Shown here: positions 8,423 through 18,007 of the stretch, piece after piece
Layout: each line of letters begins with the position of its first letter
How positions within the stretch are numbered: the first letter of the stretch is position 1
Assembly: GCF_006974145.1 (NCBI RefSeq)
Contig: NZ_CP039456.1
Location: 310,001 to 374,000 of the forward strand
Direction of reading: 5' to 3'
Origin: Changchengzhania lutea
GTDB taxonomy: Bacteria > Bacteroidota > Bacteroidia > Flavobacteriales > Flavobacteriaceae
Length of the DNA stretch: 64,000 bases
Position numbers and translations under genes: made by a program
The notes under the pieces: model-generated
The model's input: the letters and a program-made list of their open reading frames with translations, nothing else
What the model was told of the DNA's origin: nothing
The model's database searches: none

Positions 8423-8989
8423 TTAATCATTTTTTAACTTAAAGGTTTTTATAACTTCCTTAGCATTTTCCATTGTTATTTCATGACCTTTCTCATTAAA
8501 ATGAATACGGTCATCCATAAAATAATCTGCTATCATATCTTTTGAGAAATCAATATAATCAAATTCCTTTTCAATACAATAGGCTTTTAATCGTTTCTGA
8601 AAACCTTCAATTCTATTCGCGTAATTTTCACCTATAAAATTTATTTCAGTGCTATTAAAACACGGTGAAGGGATACCCACTATAAATTCAATATCATAAT
8701 GCTTAGCCTGTTTACACATCGCATAGATGTTTGAGATGATAAACTCGTCATTTAGTCCAAACCACAAGTCGTTGGTACCTCCAAAAATTAATATGTGCGT
8801 GGGTTTATAATCTGTTAGTGCCGCAGCAAACCGAGATAACATTCCAGTAGTGGTATCCCCATTAATACCCAAATTAACAATGGGAACATTCAAGTTTTTT
8901 TCAAGTAAGGTCGTCCATCGCTTAGATGTAGCAACTTCATATCCGTAGGTTAAACTGTCCCCCACGCAAACTAATTTCATAGGCTTCAT
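8423..8989 (-). CDS. SGNH/GDSL-type esterase or lipase
   Basis: 188 residues of the SGNH hydrolase family. Block I is VGDSLTYGYE with nucleophile S12; block II has GINGDTTTG; block III is GGTNDLW with N73; block V is DDRIHFNEKGH with D160 and H163. It resembles TesA-like acyl-CoA thioesterase/lysophospholipases of about 20 kDa. No signal peptide is apparent, so it is probably cytoplasmic. The ATG at 8989 directly abuts the stop of the truncated acyl-CoA synthetase; a second in-frame ATG three codons on (8980) gives MKLVCVGDS and is equally plausible. Confidence 0.9.
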   Translation of the reverse strand: MKPMKLVCVGDSLTYGYEVATSKRWTTLLEKNLNVPIVNLGINGDTTTGMLSRFAAALTDYKPTHILIFGGTNDLWFGLNDEFIISNIYAMCKQAKHYDIEFIVGIPSPCFNSTEINFIGENYANRIEGFQKRLKAYCIEKEFDYIDFSKDMIADYFMDDRIHFNEKGHEITMENAKEVIKTFKLKND

Positions 8990-9679
8990 TTATTCAAAAA
9001 TAACAGATTCAGAACTAGCAAACCAATCTTTATAAAATTCCTGATGGATTTTTTCAATACGGTTTCTTTTTATTTTTAGCGTGGGCATTACCAATCCGTT
9101 ATCAACCGACCAATCTTCTTTCATAATGACCACTTTTTCAATGCGTTCATGCTTTTCTAAAGATTTGTTTACGTTTTTGACCGATTCCCTTAAACTCTGG
9201 GAAAGCTCATCTTTCGCTGTATTTTTTGAAGATTCCGATAATGTTATTAGAGCAATAGGCTGTGGGATTCCGGTGCCTACAATAAAAATTTGCTCTATTA
9301 ATGAATTTTCAGAAATCTTCATTTCAATGGGTGTTGGTGAAATGTATTTTCCTTTATCTGTTTTAAACTGATTCTTACCACGCCCTGTAATACTTAAATA
9401 GCCCTCATGGTCATATTCCCCAATATCGCCAGTTTTAAGGTAGCCATCTTCAAAAACAGATGCGGTTAATTCTGGTGATTTATAATACCCTGTCATTAAG
9501 CATGTATTCTTTACAAGAATTTCACCCTCGCCCGATAATTTAGCCTGGACGCTCATTAATGGTTTACCCACAGTGCCTATTTTATTGGCTCCGGGCAAAT
9601 TGAAATATGAAACAATGCAGTCTTCAGTCATCCCATAACCTTGCAAAACAGTGATGTCAATTTTTTGAAACCAGCGCAT
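8990..9679 (-). pseudogene. Long-chain acyl-CoA synthetase, C-terminal fragment only
   Basis: 229 residues match only the last 40% of an AMP-binding acyl-CoA synthetase (normally near 590 residues). Present are A5 LQGYGMTED, the segment IGTVGKPL, A7 YLKTGDIGE, A8 TGRGKNQFKTDKGKYISP and the A10-like LKIKRNRIEK. The A3 P-loop-like motif and the N-terminal acyl/nucleotide-binding part are missing, and the 53 bases before the ATG do not encode them. It cannot make acyl-adenylate alone. It abuts the SGNH hydrolase gene. A 5' deletion of a formerly complete gene is the likely origin. Confidence 0.72.
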
Positions 9680-9732
9680 TAAAAAATTCTTGAAACCGAC
9701 TATCCTCGTGAGTTAAAATAAAACATAAAAAC

Positions 9733-11307
9733 TTAAATTTTACTTAATTCTAAATCTAGGTTTTCTAAAACTTTAGTATCTCCAAGCATGGATGCCGATC
9801 TTTTAATGCCCTCTAAAGCCACTAAGCGCTTAGTCCCTTTTTTTAATGATTTTTTATATAATGCTATCGCTTCTTGAGGTCTATTTTGAGCCAACAAAAA
9901 TTCGGCGTAAAGTTCCGGGGTTGGTTTTAAAATAAAAGGCGGACCATAACTGTAACTTAACTCATCTTGAAGGTGCACCGATTCTTTCAATAGGGCTTCA
10001 GCCTCAATCAAATCATTAACCATCCACGATTGCAAGGCTTTTAATTGGACTTTCATAATATTGGACTGATTAATATCAGATTGATCGGGAATGACCCTCG
10101 AAGTTGATGCGCATACTGTAAACCCACTATTTATATTATCCACCAATAATGTCTCCTTACTAATCCCTTTTTCCATATCTGCAATAAGGGCATCCAATGC
10201 GTTTTTATTACCAGCTTTAAATGCCTGCATACCATCTAAGAAATAATTTTGGGCTCTAACGGCGATGTTTAAATCTGAAACATCAACCTCAATATCAGAA
10301 ATAGGATGCTCCCAAAGATTTGTTTCCGCTAAGAACGTGCCCTTTAAAAACAGCAGATACATCCTAGCTCGTTTTGATGGGTTTTTATTTTCATAATGTA
10401 GCATATCAAAAACCATTTTTTCGGCTTCTTCAATGTGCTTATTTTGAAGATAACCATATTCCAGCCAATGGTACGCATGATAACCTCGGGCATCATTACC
10501 CAAATCTCTTAAATTCATTCTATTCACACTGGCCTGATAAGAGTCAATATTAGAAGAAATCACTTTATCCCACATACCTAATGCGACATAAATATGCGAC
10601 GGCATATGCAACGCATGACTAGCATCTGGAGCTACTTTAGCATACGAATCGGCAACGTTTAAAGCCAAATGGGCATGATCTGGATCATCATATGAATGAA
10701 TGAGATAATGCAGTGCTCCAGGGTGTTGGGCATTCTCTGATAAGATCTTATTAGCAATATTTGCCCCTAAACCGTATATCGAATCGTTTCTCCCTTCAGA
10801 CACAGAACCTAAGAGCGATAAAGAATAAAACGCGGCTATTTCATGGTTATTGGGATGCTTTTTATAGAGCGCTTCCATATAATGCATATAATCCTGGTCC
10901 CTTTCTTTTTTGGCTGTTTTTGGTTTATATAGTTTTTCTGCCGCATGTGCCAGATCCCGCTCTAATTCTGTTAATTGATTGGTTTTATTTATAGCCTTCA
11001 TCTTCTTAACCGCAGCAAACCCATTTTCGTAATTTTGATTTTTCCACAGCGGATGATTATACGTCATCGCCTCTCCCCAATACGCCATAACCATAGTGGA
11101 ATCAATGTCCTGAGCTTTTAAAAATGCCTCTCGTGCATCTTGATACTCAAAACTATGTAATAATAACAGACCTTTTTCAAATTCTGGTATCGCTTCAGTT
11201 TTACCAGAAACTTCTAAATTAACTATACCCAAGTAATCTATTTCTGTTTCTTGCTTTTTACAAGCGCTTAGCATAATAATCATTAATAGAACTATCGATT
11301 GTCTCAT
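9733..11307 (-). CDS. Tetratricopeptide-repeat lipoprotein
   Basis: 524 residues. The N-terminus MRQSIVLLMIIMLSACKKQ has a lipobox (LSAC, Cys16), so the protein is lipid-anchored. TPR-like helix pairs follow, for example LLLLHSFEYQDAREAFLKAQDID near residue 50, then AMTYNHPLWKN, HPGALHYLIHSYDDPDHA and the His-rich PDASHALHMPSHIYVALGMWDKV. The HYLIHSYDDP/MPSHIY pattern is typical of a conserved bacterial TPR family of unknown biochemical role. The C-terminal repeat region is LYAEFLLAQNRPQEAIALYKKSL. Encoded alone; 53 bases separate it from the truncated synthetase. Confidence 0.85.
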   Translation of the reverse strand: MRQSIVLLMIIMLSACKKQETEIDYLGIVNLEVSGKTEAIPEFEKGLLLLHSFEYQDAREAFLKAQDIDSTMVMAYWGEAMTYNHPLWKNQNYENGFAAVKKMKAINKTNQLTELERDLAHAAEKLYKPKTAKKERDQDYMHYMEALYKKHPNNHEIAAFYSLSLLGSVSEGRNDSIYGLGANIANKILSENAQHPGALHYLIHSYDDPDHAHLALNVADSYAKVAPDASHALHMPSHIYVALGMWDKVISSNIDSYQASVNRMNLRDLGNDARGYHAYHWLEYGYLQNKHIEEAEKMVFDMLHYENKNPSKRARMYLLFLKGTFLAETNLWEHPISDIEVDVSDLNIAVRAQNYFLDGMQAFKAGNKNALDALIADMEKGISKETLLVDNINSGFTVCASTSRVIPDQSDINQSNIMKVQLKALQSWMVNDLIEAEALLKESVHLQDELSYSYGPPFILKPTPELYAEFLLAQNRPQEAIALYKKSLKKGTKRLVALEGIKRSASMLGDTKVLENLDLELSKI

Positions 11308-11410
11308 GGCATAATAATATATTTGTTCATTATTAAAACAGCAGGTTTTACTTTAAAGAGAAACTAATTGTTTTTCATAAAGATAAATAAAATAAAACCC
11401 AAAATAATAC

Positions 11411-11998
11411 ATGTCTATGGAAATCGTTTTTGCCACCAATAATTTGAATAAACTCAAAGAGGTTCAATCTATAATGCCGACACATATTAAATTATTAAGT
11501 TTAAAAGACATTGGTTGCTTTGAGGATGTGCCTGAAACTCAAAATACCATAGAAGGCAATGCGATTCAAAAGGCAGAATATGTAAAAACACAATTTGGGC
11601 ACGATTGTTTTGCAGACGATACGGGGTTAGAGGTAGCTGTGTTAGATGGCTCCCCCGGAGTATATTCTGCAAGATATGCTGGTGCACAAAGAAGCGCCGA
11701 AGATAACATGACCAAACTCTTATCAGAACTCCAGAATAAACCAAATCGTTCGGCGCAATTTAAAACCGTCATAGCCTTATCTTTAAATAATGAGCTGCAC
11801 ACATTTACAGGTATTTGTAAAGGGGCCATTATTGAAGAAAAATTAGGAGAGAAAGGTTTTGGTTACGACCCTGTTTTTCTTCCAGATGGTCATAATCAAA
11901 CATTTGCTGAAATGGATTTGGCCTTAAAAAACACGATCGGTCATCGCGGTAAAGCGATATCGCAACTCATTCATTTTTTAAATAGAGACATCACATAA
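11411..11998 (+). CDS. rdgB: Non-canonical purine NTP pyrophosphatase (RdgB/HAM1)
   Basis: 195 residues, usual for the Ham1 family, which hydrolyses dITP, XTP and ITP to monophosphates and PPi. Motifs are FATNNLNKLKEV (7-18), NTIEGNAIQKA (about 45-55), FADDTGLEV (67-75, with general base D70), SARYAG and the C-terminal GFGYDPVFLP and GHRGKA. Start chosen at ATG 11411; the third codon is also ATG (11417) and gives the more usual MEIVFATNN. Single gene upstream of relA/spoT. Confidence 0.96.
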   Translation: MSMEIVFATNNLNKLKEVQSIMPTHIKLLSLKDIGCFEDVPETQNTIEGNAIQKAEYVKTQFGHDCFADDTGLEVAVLDGSPGVYSARYAGAQRSAEDNMTKLLSELQNKPNRSAQFKTVIALSLNNELHTFTGICKGAIIEEKLGEKGFGYDPVFLPDGHNQTFAEMDLALKNTIGHRGKAISQLIHFLNRDIT

Positions 11999-12060
11999 TT
12001 TAAATCACAAAAAATTAAAATCCTGTTGGTGGTTAATATTCTTTATGCTACTTTTAATTT

Positions 12061-14274
12061 ATGACAGAGGAATTCATTGCGAAAGAAAATGCAGCCATTG
12101 CAAAAGCCTACAAACAGCTATTAAAGGTAAGCTATAGGACACTTAGTGCTGATGATAAAAAACTCATCAGAAGCGCTTTTGAAGTCGCCATAGACGCGCA
12201 TAGCGATCAGCGTAGAAAATCTGGTGAAGCTTACATTTTCCATCCATTGGCCGTAGCCAAAATTGTAGCCCAAGAAATTGGTTTGGATGCCACATCTATT
12301 GCCGCCGCATTGCTACATGATGTTGTTGAGGACAGTGAAACATATACTATTGATGATATTGAGCATTTATTTGGTGAAACCGTTGCCAAAATCGTAAACG
12401 GTCTCACCAAAATATCATCGCTTAAAAAGAGTATGGATGTCTCCATGCAGGCAGAGAATTTCAGAAAGATGCTGCTCACTTTAAATGATGACGTACGTGT
12501 TATTATCATCAAAATTGCAGATAGGCTCCACAATATGCAAACCATGGATGCCATGCGAAGCGACAAACAGGTTAAAATTGCTTCTGAAACCCTTTATATA
12601 TATGCCCCTTTAGCCCACAGGATCGGACTGTATAATATTAAAACCGAGCTTGAAGATCTAGCCTTAAAATACACAGAACCTGATGTGTACTTAGATATTT
12701 TAAACAAAATAAAAGACAGCAAAGAAGAACAGGATTTATATATTAAAGCATTTAGTAGTGTTATAAAAAACTCCTTAGATAAAGAACAATTTAACTATAC
12801 CATAAAAGGAAGACCAAAATCTATTTTCTCCATCAGAAAAAAAATGGTAAAACAGGGTGTTTCTTTTGATGAGGTCTATGACAAATTTGCCATTAGGATA
12901 ATTTATGAAAGTGATGAGGAAAACGAAAAGTTTTTAGCATGGAAAATCTACTCTATAGTTACCGATCATTTTAGACCAAACCCCATACGGTTAAGAGATT
13001 GGATCTCTTCACCCAAAACCACTGGCTATGAAGCCTTACATATTACCGTGATGGGTCCCAAAGGACGTTGGGTAGAAGTGCAAATTAGAAGTGAGCGCAT
13101 GAATGAAATAGCCGAAAAAGGCTATGCGGCACATTATAAATATAAGGAAGAGTCAGAAAAAGAAGATAATTTAGAAAATTGGATCCACAAATTACAAGAA
13201 GTTCTTGAAAATCCAGACACGAATGCCGTCGATTTTGTTGAGCAATTTAAACTCAACCTTTATTCAAAAGAGATTTTTGTATTCACACCTGCTGGCGAAT
13301 TAAAATCATTGCCCAAGGGTGCTACATCTTTGGATTTTGCATTCAGCATTCATACGGAAGTAGGCATGAAAACAAGGGGAGCCAAAGTCAATGGTAAATT
13401 AGTGCCGCTAAGCCATGAATTACAAAGTGGTGACCAAGTCGATGTGCTAACCTCTGAAAACGCCAAACCTAACGCCAACTGGTTAGAATATGCTACCACA
13501 GCACGGGCACGTAGTAAAATCAAATCAGCCTTAAGAGAAGATAAAAGACTTATTGGTGAAGAGGGGAAAGAAATATTAAGGCGAAAATTAAAGCAACTTA
13601 AAATCACACTTAACGAAGAATCCATTAATGAGATGGTGAACTTCTTTAAGTTAAAAACAAGTTTAGACTTATTCTATAGGATTGGTATTGGCACTATAGA
13701 CAATACGATGCTAAAGGATTATGCCTCTTCTAGAAGTAATGTTTTAATGAGCTTTATTAAAAATAAAATCTCAAGAAAATCACCTATAAAAAAAGAAGAT
13801 CTAGATAAAGATGAGGTCACAGCAAAATATGACTCTCTGGTTTTTGGAAAAGAAGAAGATAAACTAGATTATAAATTATCTAACTGCTGCAATCCTATTC
13901 CTGGAGATGCTGTCTTTGGGTTTTTAACGGTAACAGAAGGCATCAAGGTGCATAAGAAAAACTGTCCCAATGCTGTGAGTCTGCAATCTAATTATGCTTA
14001 CAGAATTATGACTGCTAAATGGGTAGACTCTACACAGCAAGAGTTTTCTTCACAAATCATTTTAACCGGGATTGACCACATTGGATTAGTTAACGATATA
14101 ACCAAAATCATTTCTGAAAATATGCATGTTAACATGAATAGCATCAGTTTTGAAAGCAATGACGGTATCTTTTCGGGTAAGATTAATGTGGTGGTTAAAA
14201 ACAAAACTATGCTGACTAGACTTTTATATAAACTTCAAAAAATTAATGGTATTGATAAGGTTACAAGAGTGTAA
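12061..14274 (+). CDS. Bifunctional (p)ppGpp synthetase/hydrolase (RelA/SpoT)
   Basis: 737 residues. Hydrolase HD domain: H61, H86-D87 (LLHDVVED) and D154 (IADRLHNM), all metal ligands present, so hydrolysis should be active. Synthetase domain about 240-365: GRPKSIFSIRKKM (250-262), YDKFAIRII and TTGYEALHITV, with the VQIRSERMNEIAEKGYAAHYKYK end. TGS domain about 403-465 (EIFVFTPAGELKSLPKGATSLDFAF), a zinc-finger-like NCCNPIPGD segment and a C-terminal ACT domain (about 665-737). It sets the alarmone level in the stringent response. Bacteroidota usually carry one such Rel-type enzyme. Confidence 0.95.
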   Translation: MTEEFIAKENAAIAKAYKQLLKVSYRTLSADDKKLIRSAFEVAIDAHSDQRRKSGEAYIFHPLAVAKIVAQEIGLDATSIAAALLHDVVEDSETYTIDDIEHLFGETVAKIVNGLTKISSLKKSMDVSMQAENFRKMLLTLNDDVRVIIIKIADRLHNMQTMDAMRSDKQVKIASETLYIYAPLAHRIGLYNIKTELEDLALKYTEPDVYLDILNKIKDSKEEQDLYIKAFSSVIKNSLDKEQFNYTIKGRPKSIFSIRKKMVKQGVSFDEVYDKFAIRIIYESDEENEKFLAWKIYSIVTDHFRPNPIRLRDWISSPKTTGYEALHITVMGPKGRWVEVQIRSERMNEIAEKGYAAHYKYKEESEKEDNLENWIHKLQEVLENPDTNAVDFVEQFKLNLYSKEIFVFTPAGELKSLPKGATSLDFAFSIHTEVGMKTRGAKVNGKLVPLSHELQSGDQVDVLTSENAKPNANWLEYATTARARSKIKSALREDKRLIGEEGKEILRRKLKQLKITLNEESINEMVNFFKLKTSLDLFYRIGIGTIDNTMLKDYASSRSNVLMSFIKNKISRKSPIKKEDLDKDEVTAKYDSLVFGKEEDKLDYKLSNCCNPIPGDAVFGFLTVTEGIKVHKKNCPNAVSLQSNYAYRIMTAKWVDSTQQEFSSQIILTGIDHIGLVNDITKIISENMHVNMNSISFESNDGIFSGKINVVVKNKTMLTRLLYKLQKINGIDKVTRV

Positions 14275-14281
14275 AAAAGTG

Positions 14282-14289
14282 TAAATTTG
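14282..14289 (+). promoter_or_regulatory. Possible own promoter of the Fur-family gene
   Basis: A perfect -7 box TAAATTTG begins 8 bases after the relA/spoT stop codon and ends 10 bases before the regulator's ATG. A good -33 box is not seen, so read-through from relA/spoT is also possible. Confidence 0.45.
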
Positions 14290-14299
14290 ACACGACATT

Positions 14300-14767
14300 A
14301 TGAATGCAAAAGCAGACACGAAAAACCAAGACATAGTAAAAAGCGTATTTACTAGCTTTTTAGAAGGAAATGGTCACCGAAAAACTCCGGAACGCTATGC
14401 TATACTTCAAGAAATTTATAATAATACTGAACACTTCGATATAGAATCACTATATCTAAGTATGAAAAACAAAAAATACAGAGTATCACGGGCGACACTT
14501 TATAACACTATAGAATTACTTTTAGATTGTGGCTTGGTCAGAAAACATCAATTTGGTCAAAATCAAGCACACTACGAAAAGTCATATTTTGATAGACAGC
14601 ACGACCATGTTATTCTTACAGATACTGGGGAAGTTATAGAATTCTGCGACCCAAGAATACAATCCATAAAAAAGACGATTGAAGAGGTATTCAACATCGA
14701 AATTAATAATCATTCACTCTATTTCTACGGAAATAGAAAATCTCCTGATACTGATCAGGACAAATAA
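14300..14767 (+). CDS. Fur-family transcriptional regulator
   Basis: 155 residues: winged helix with [60 protein letters not shown], then a metal-binding/dimerisation region with [30 protein letters not shown]. The HDHVIL motif supplies regulatory metal ligands. The C-terminal CxxC pairs of many Fur/Zur proteins are absent. Known family roles are iron, zinc, manganese or peroxide sensing; which applies cannot be read from sequence. It lies between relA/spoT and purA with gaps of 25 and 12 bases, suggesting co-transcription with purA. Confidence 0.93.
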   Translation: MNAKADTKNQDIVKSVFTSFLEGNGHRKTPERYAILQEIYNNTEHFDIESLYLSMKNKKYRVSRATLYNTIELLLDCGLVRKHQFGQNQAHYEKSYFDRQHDHVILTDTGEVIEFCDPRIQSIKKTIEEVFNIEINNHSLYFYGNRKSPDTDQDK

Positions 14768-14779
14768 CTAATTTTTACA

Positions 14780-16054
14780 ATGGCAGTAGATTTACTACTA
14801 GGATTACAATGGGGAGACGAAGGCAAAGGAAAAATTGTTGACGTACTAACATCCAACTACAACATTATTGCTCGTTTTCAAGGCGGCCCAAATGCAGGGC
14901 ATACCTTGGTATTTAACGGACGTAAACACGTTCTTCACACCATTCCTTCTGGGATTTTTCATGAAGATGCAACAAATTTAGTAGGAAACGGCGTTGTTAT
15001 TGATCCTGTGATTTTTAAGGGCGAACTTGACAAACTAGAAGAACAGGATGTAGATTACAGAAAATCCCTGGTTATCTCGCGTAAAGCACATATCATTTTA
15101 CCAACACATCGCTTATTGGATGCAGCAAGTGAAGCATCCAAAGGCAAAGCCAAAATTGGGTCGACACTTAAAGGTATTGGTCCCACCTATATGGACAAAA
15201 CAGGCAGAAATGGTATTCGTGTCGGTGATTTGGAGTTAAGCGATTGGAAGGAAAAATATAGAGCATTGGCTAATAAGCACGAATCGATGATTGCGTTTTA
15301 TGATGTGGATATTCAATATAATTTATCTGAACTTGAAAAAGAATTTTTTGATGCGATTGATGTTTTAAAATCTCTAAAATTTATTGATTCAGAAGAATAT
15401 ATCTACCAAGCTCAAAAATCAGGAAAAACAATTTTAGCCGAAGGTGCACAAGGGTCTTTATTAGATATTGATTTTGGAACCTATCCATTTGTAACATCAA
15501 GTAACACAACTGCTGCCGGTGCTTGTACTGGTTTAGGGGTTTCTCCTGGACAAATTGGAGATGTCTTTGGTATTTTTAAAGCTTATACCACGCGTGTTGG
15601 TTCTGGTCCATTCCCTACAGAATTATTTGATGAAGATGGCGAAACTATGGGACGCATTGGTCAAGAATTTGGTGCTACAACAGGTAGGGCGAGACGTTGT
15701 GGCTGGTTAGATTTAATTGCTTTAAAGTATGCTTGTCAAGTAAATGGTGTTACGCAACTCATGATGATGAAAGGCGATGTACTTTCAGGATTTAAAACTC
15801 TAAAAGTATGTACTGCCTATAAATATAAAGGTGAGGTTATTCATCATTTTCCATATAATATCGAACCAGAGAATGTAGAACCTATCTATACTGAGCTTGA
15901 TGGTTGGAAAGAAGATTTAACAGGCATGTCTGAAGCTTCACAGTTACCAAAAGCACTTAATGCCTATATTGAGTTTTTAGAAAAAGCATTGGAAATCCCG
16001 ATTACCATTGTTTCGGTAGGTCCTGATAGAAAGCAGACTATTTTTAGGCAATAA
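14780..16054 (+). CDS. purA: Adenylosuccinate synthetase
   Basis: 424 residues. It joins IMP and aspartate using GTP in AMP synthesis. The N-terminal P-loop-like LLGLQWGDEGKGKIVD carries the catalytic Asp and Lys; GPNAGHTLV with the catalytic His follows; then STLKGIGPTYMDKTGRNGIRVGDL, ILAEGAQGSLLDIDFGTYPFVTSS and TTTGRARRCGWLDLIALKYA. All parts of the family are present. It ends the forward gene block starting at relA/spoT and is followed by a strong terminator. Confidence 0.98.
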   Translation: MAVDLLLGLQWGDEGKGKIVDVLTSNYNIIARFQGGPNAGHTLVFNGRKHVLHTIPSGIFHEDATNLVGNGVVIDPVIFKGELDKLEEQDVDYRKSLVISRKAHIILPTHRLLDAASEASKGKAKIGSTLKGIGPTYMDKTGRNGIRVGDLELSDWKEKYRALANKHESMIAFYDVDIQYNLSELEKEFFDAIDVLKSLKFIDSEEYIYQAQKSGKTILAEGAQGSLLDIDFGTYPFVTSSNTTAAGACTGLGVSPGQIGDVFGIFKAYTTRVGSGPFPTELFDEDGETMGRIGQEFGATTGRARRCGWLDLIALKYACQVNGVTQLMMMKGDVLSGFKTLKVCTAYKYKGEVIHHFPYNIEPENVEPIYTELDGWKEDLTGMSEASQLPKALNAYIEFLEKALEIPITIVSVGPDRKQTIFRQ

Positions 16055-16087
16055 CACTTAAAAATGTATTTTTAAATAAATAATTGA

Positions 16088-16117
16088 AACGCTCCAACTA
16101 ATTTTGGAGCGTTTTTT
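16088..16117 (+). terminator. Intrinsic terminator after purA
   Basis: Perfect 10-bp stem aacgctccaa (16088-16097) / ttggagcgtt (16104-16113) with a 6-base loop and a T-run to 16117, 33 bases past the purA stop. Confidence 0.93.
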
Positions 16118-16149
16118 GTTTGGTCATACTCAAGCCATTTTATAATCGT

Positions 16150-16157
16150 TATTTTTG
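16150..16157 (+). promoter_or_regulatory. -7 box upstream of the OstA-like gene
   Basis: Perfect TATTTTTG ending 17 bases before the proposed TTG start at 16175. Transcription would begin only about a dozen bases before that codon. No convincing -33 box at the normal distance. Confidence 0.5.
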
Positions 16158-16174
16158 CACAAACATTTTTTATT

Positions 16175-18007
16175 TTGAACAAAAACGTATTTCTGTTTTC
16201 TATATGTTTTATAGGACTCCTTTCTATATCTAGCTTATTTGCACAAGGGAAAAAGAAAATCCAAATCCCCTATTCTGGATTTTTAACTTTTGATGAAGAA
16301 AATTATCCGGGAGCAAAAATATTGACTCGTGATGATTCTCAACAAGTTCATATAGCACATGAAAATATTAATGTATGGTGCGATCGCGCCATTCATTACA
16401 GTCAGGAAAACTTCATTGAAGCCTTTGGTAATGTGAAAATGGTGCAAGGCGACACCATAAATATGACCTCTAAATATGTAGAGTACAGTGGTAAAACACA
16501 ACTTGCTTTTGCCAGTGGCGATGTGGTATTAACAGATCCCAATTCAATAATTACATCAGACACCTTGTATTATGATCGTATGAAACAGCAGGCGTTTTAT
16601 AATTCGGGTGGCACCGTGGTAAAAGATTCCTCGGGAACTATTACAAGTAGAATTGGCAGGTACTATATGGATCAAAAAAAATACCAATTTGTAAATGATG
16701 TTGTTTTAGTGAATAAAGACGCCACCATCCTATCTAATTTTTTTGATTTCTATTCAAATTCCGGTCATGCCTATTTGTATGGCCCTTCAACCATTACAAC
16801 CTCTGAAAGTGTCACGTATTGTGAAAAAGGGTTTTATGACACTGAAACCAAAACGGGTTACGCTGTTAAAAATTCCAAAATTAATTACGACAACAGAATT
16901 ATAGAAGGCGATAGTCTGTATTTTGATAATAACCGCAGTTTTGCATCAGCAACCAATAATATTACGGTTACTGATACCATCAATAAAAGTATTATAAAAG
17001 GCCATTATGCCGAGGTTTTTAAGGAGAAAGATTCCGTATTTATAACCAAGCGTGCCTTAGCCATAACCATTCAGGAAAATGATTCGGTTTATGTTCATGC
17101 AGATAAAATTATGGTGACCGGTAAACCCGAAAATCGTATTGTAAGGGCTTATTATAATGCTAAGATTTACAAATCAGATTTAAGCGGTAAAGCCGATTCC
17201 ATCCATACCAATCAAAAAACCGGTTTAACACAGTTAATTAATTTAGGACGACTGTCTTCGGGTGATAATTTCTCAATCGCGCGAAAACCTATTTTATGGA
17301 ATTTTGACAATCAAATGACAGGCGATACCATTCATCTTATTTCTAATCCGAAAACAGAAAAACTGGATTCACTCTTGGTTTTTAATAGTGCTTTCATCAT
17401 TAGCAAAGACACCATTAGCGAAAATGGATATAATCAAATTTATGGGCAGCGTCTCGTGGGTACCTTCAATGAAGAAAATGCGTTGAGACAAGTAGATATT
17501 ACAAAGAATGCCGAGTCTATCTTTTATGCACGCAATGACTTGCAGGAGCTCATTGGCATAGATAAGGCAAAATCAGGAAGTATCTCCATCCTATTTGCCG
17601 ATGGTGATATTGAAGAGTATAGCAGATTTAATCAAATAGATGGAAATACCTATCCCGAATCTGAATTCCCCGAAAGAGAACGACAGTTAAGAGGCTTCGA
17701 CTGGCGAGATAATGAGCGACCGAATAGTGTTGAAGATTTGTTTAAAGATGATCCACCTCTAGAATTACCAAAAATACAAGGCATCGAAGATTATGTTCCG
17801 CAGGAGAATTTCTTCGACGAGGAGTTGATGGCCCGTATCGAGAAAGCCGATGATGAAGCAAAAGATAAAACAGACACTAAACCTAAGGCTTCCAGAAACA
17901 TTCCCGATCCGGCAACACAATTAAAACAAGATTCATTAAGCCCTAAAAAGGTTATCCCGAAAAAGAAACTTTTAAGACCTAAAAAAGTTAAAAAAGCGCT
18001 TGAATAA
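16175..18007 (+). CDS. OstA-like (LptA/LptD N-domain) envelope protein
   Basis: 610 residues. The start is a TTG, since no in-frame ATG precedes the signal peptide NKNVFLFSICFIGLLSISSLFAQG. The rest of the N-terminal half is repeated beta strands of the OstA jellyroll type (for example NVKMVQGDTINMTSKYVEYSGKTQLAFASGDVVLTDP), as in LptA and the N-domain of LptD, which carry lipopolysaccharide across the periplasm. A long region without recognised motifs and a Lys/Pro-rich tail (about 560-610) follow. Bacteroidota encode such long OstA-like proteins besides LptD. The stop overlaps the next ATG by one base (TAATG). Confidence 0.85.
   Translation: MNKNVFLFSICFIGLLSISSLFAQGKKKIQIPYSGFLTFDEENYPGAKILTRDDSQQVHIAHENINVWCDRAIHYSQENFIEAFGNVKMVQGDTINMTSKYVEYSGKTQLAFASGDVVLTDPNSIITSDTLYYDRMKQQAFYNSGGTVVKDSSGTITSRIGRYYMDQKKYQFVNDVVLVNKDATILSNFFDFYSNSGHAYLYGPSTITTSESVTYCEKGFYDTETKTGYAVKNSKINYDNRIIEGDSLYFDNNRSFASATNNITVTDTINKSIIKGHYAEVFKEKDSVFITKRALAITIQENDSVYVHADKIMVTGKPENRIVRAYYNAKIYKSDLSGKADSIHTNQKTGLTQLINLGRLSSGDNFSIARKPILWNFDNQMTGDTIHLISNPKTEKLDSLLVFNSAFIISKDTISENGYNQIYGQRLVGTFNEENALRQVDITKNAESIFYARNDLQELIGIDKAKSGSISILFADGDIEEYSRFNQIDGNTYPESEFPERERQLRGFDWRDNERPNSVEDLFKDDPPLELPKIQGIEDYVPQENFFDEELMARIEKADDEAKDKTDTKPKASRNIPDPATQLKQDSLSPKKVIPKKKLLRPKKVKKALE

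Noticed and set aside
9655-9735. Open stretch reading FILTHEDSRFQEFFNAL in another frame before the truncated synthetase
   Set aside because: No start codon, short, and it overlaps the synthetase fragment; no known family could be tied to it.
12231-12566. 111-codon frame opposite relA/spoT
   Set aside because: Antisense shadow of the hydrolase domain; no independent signals.
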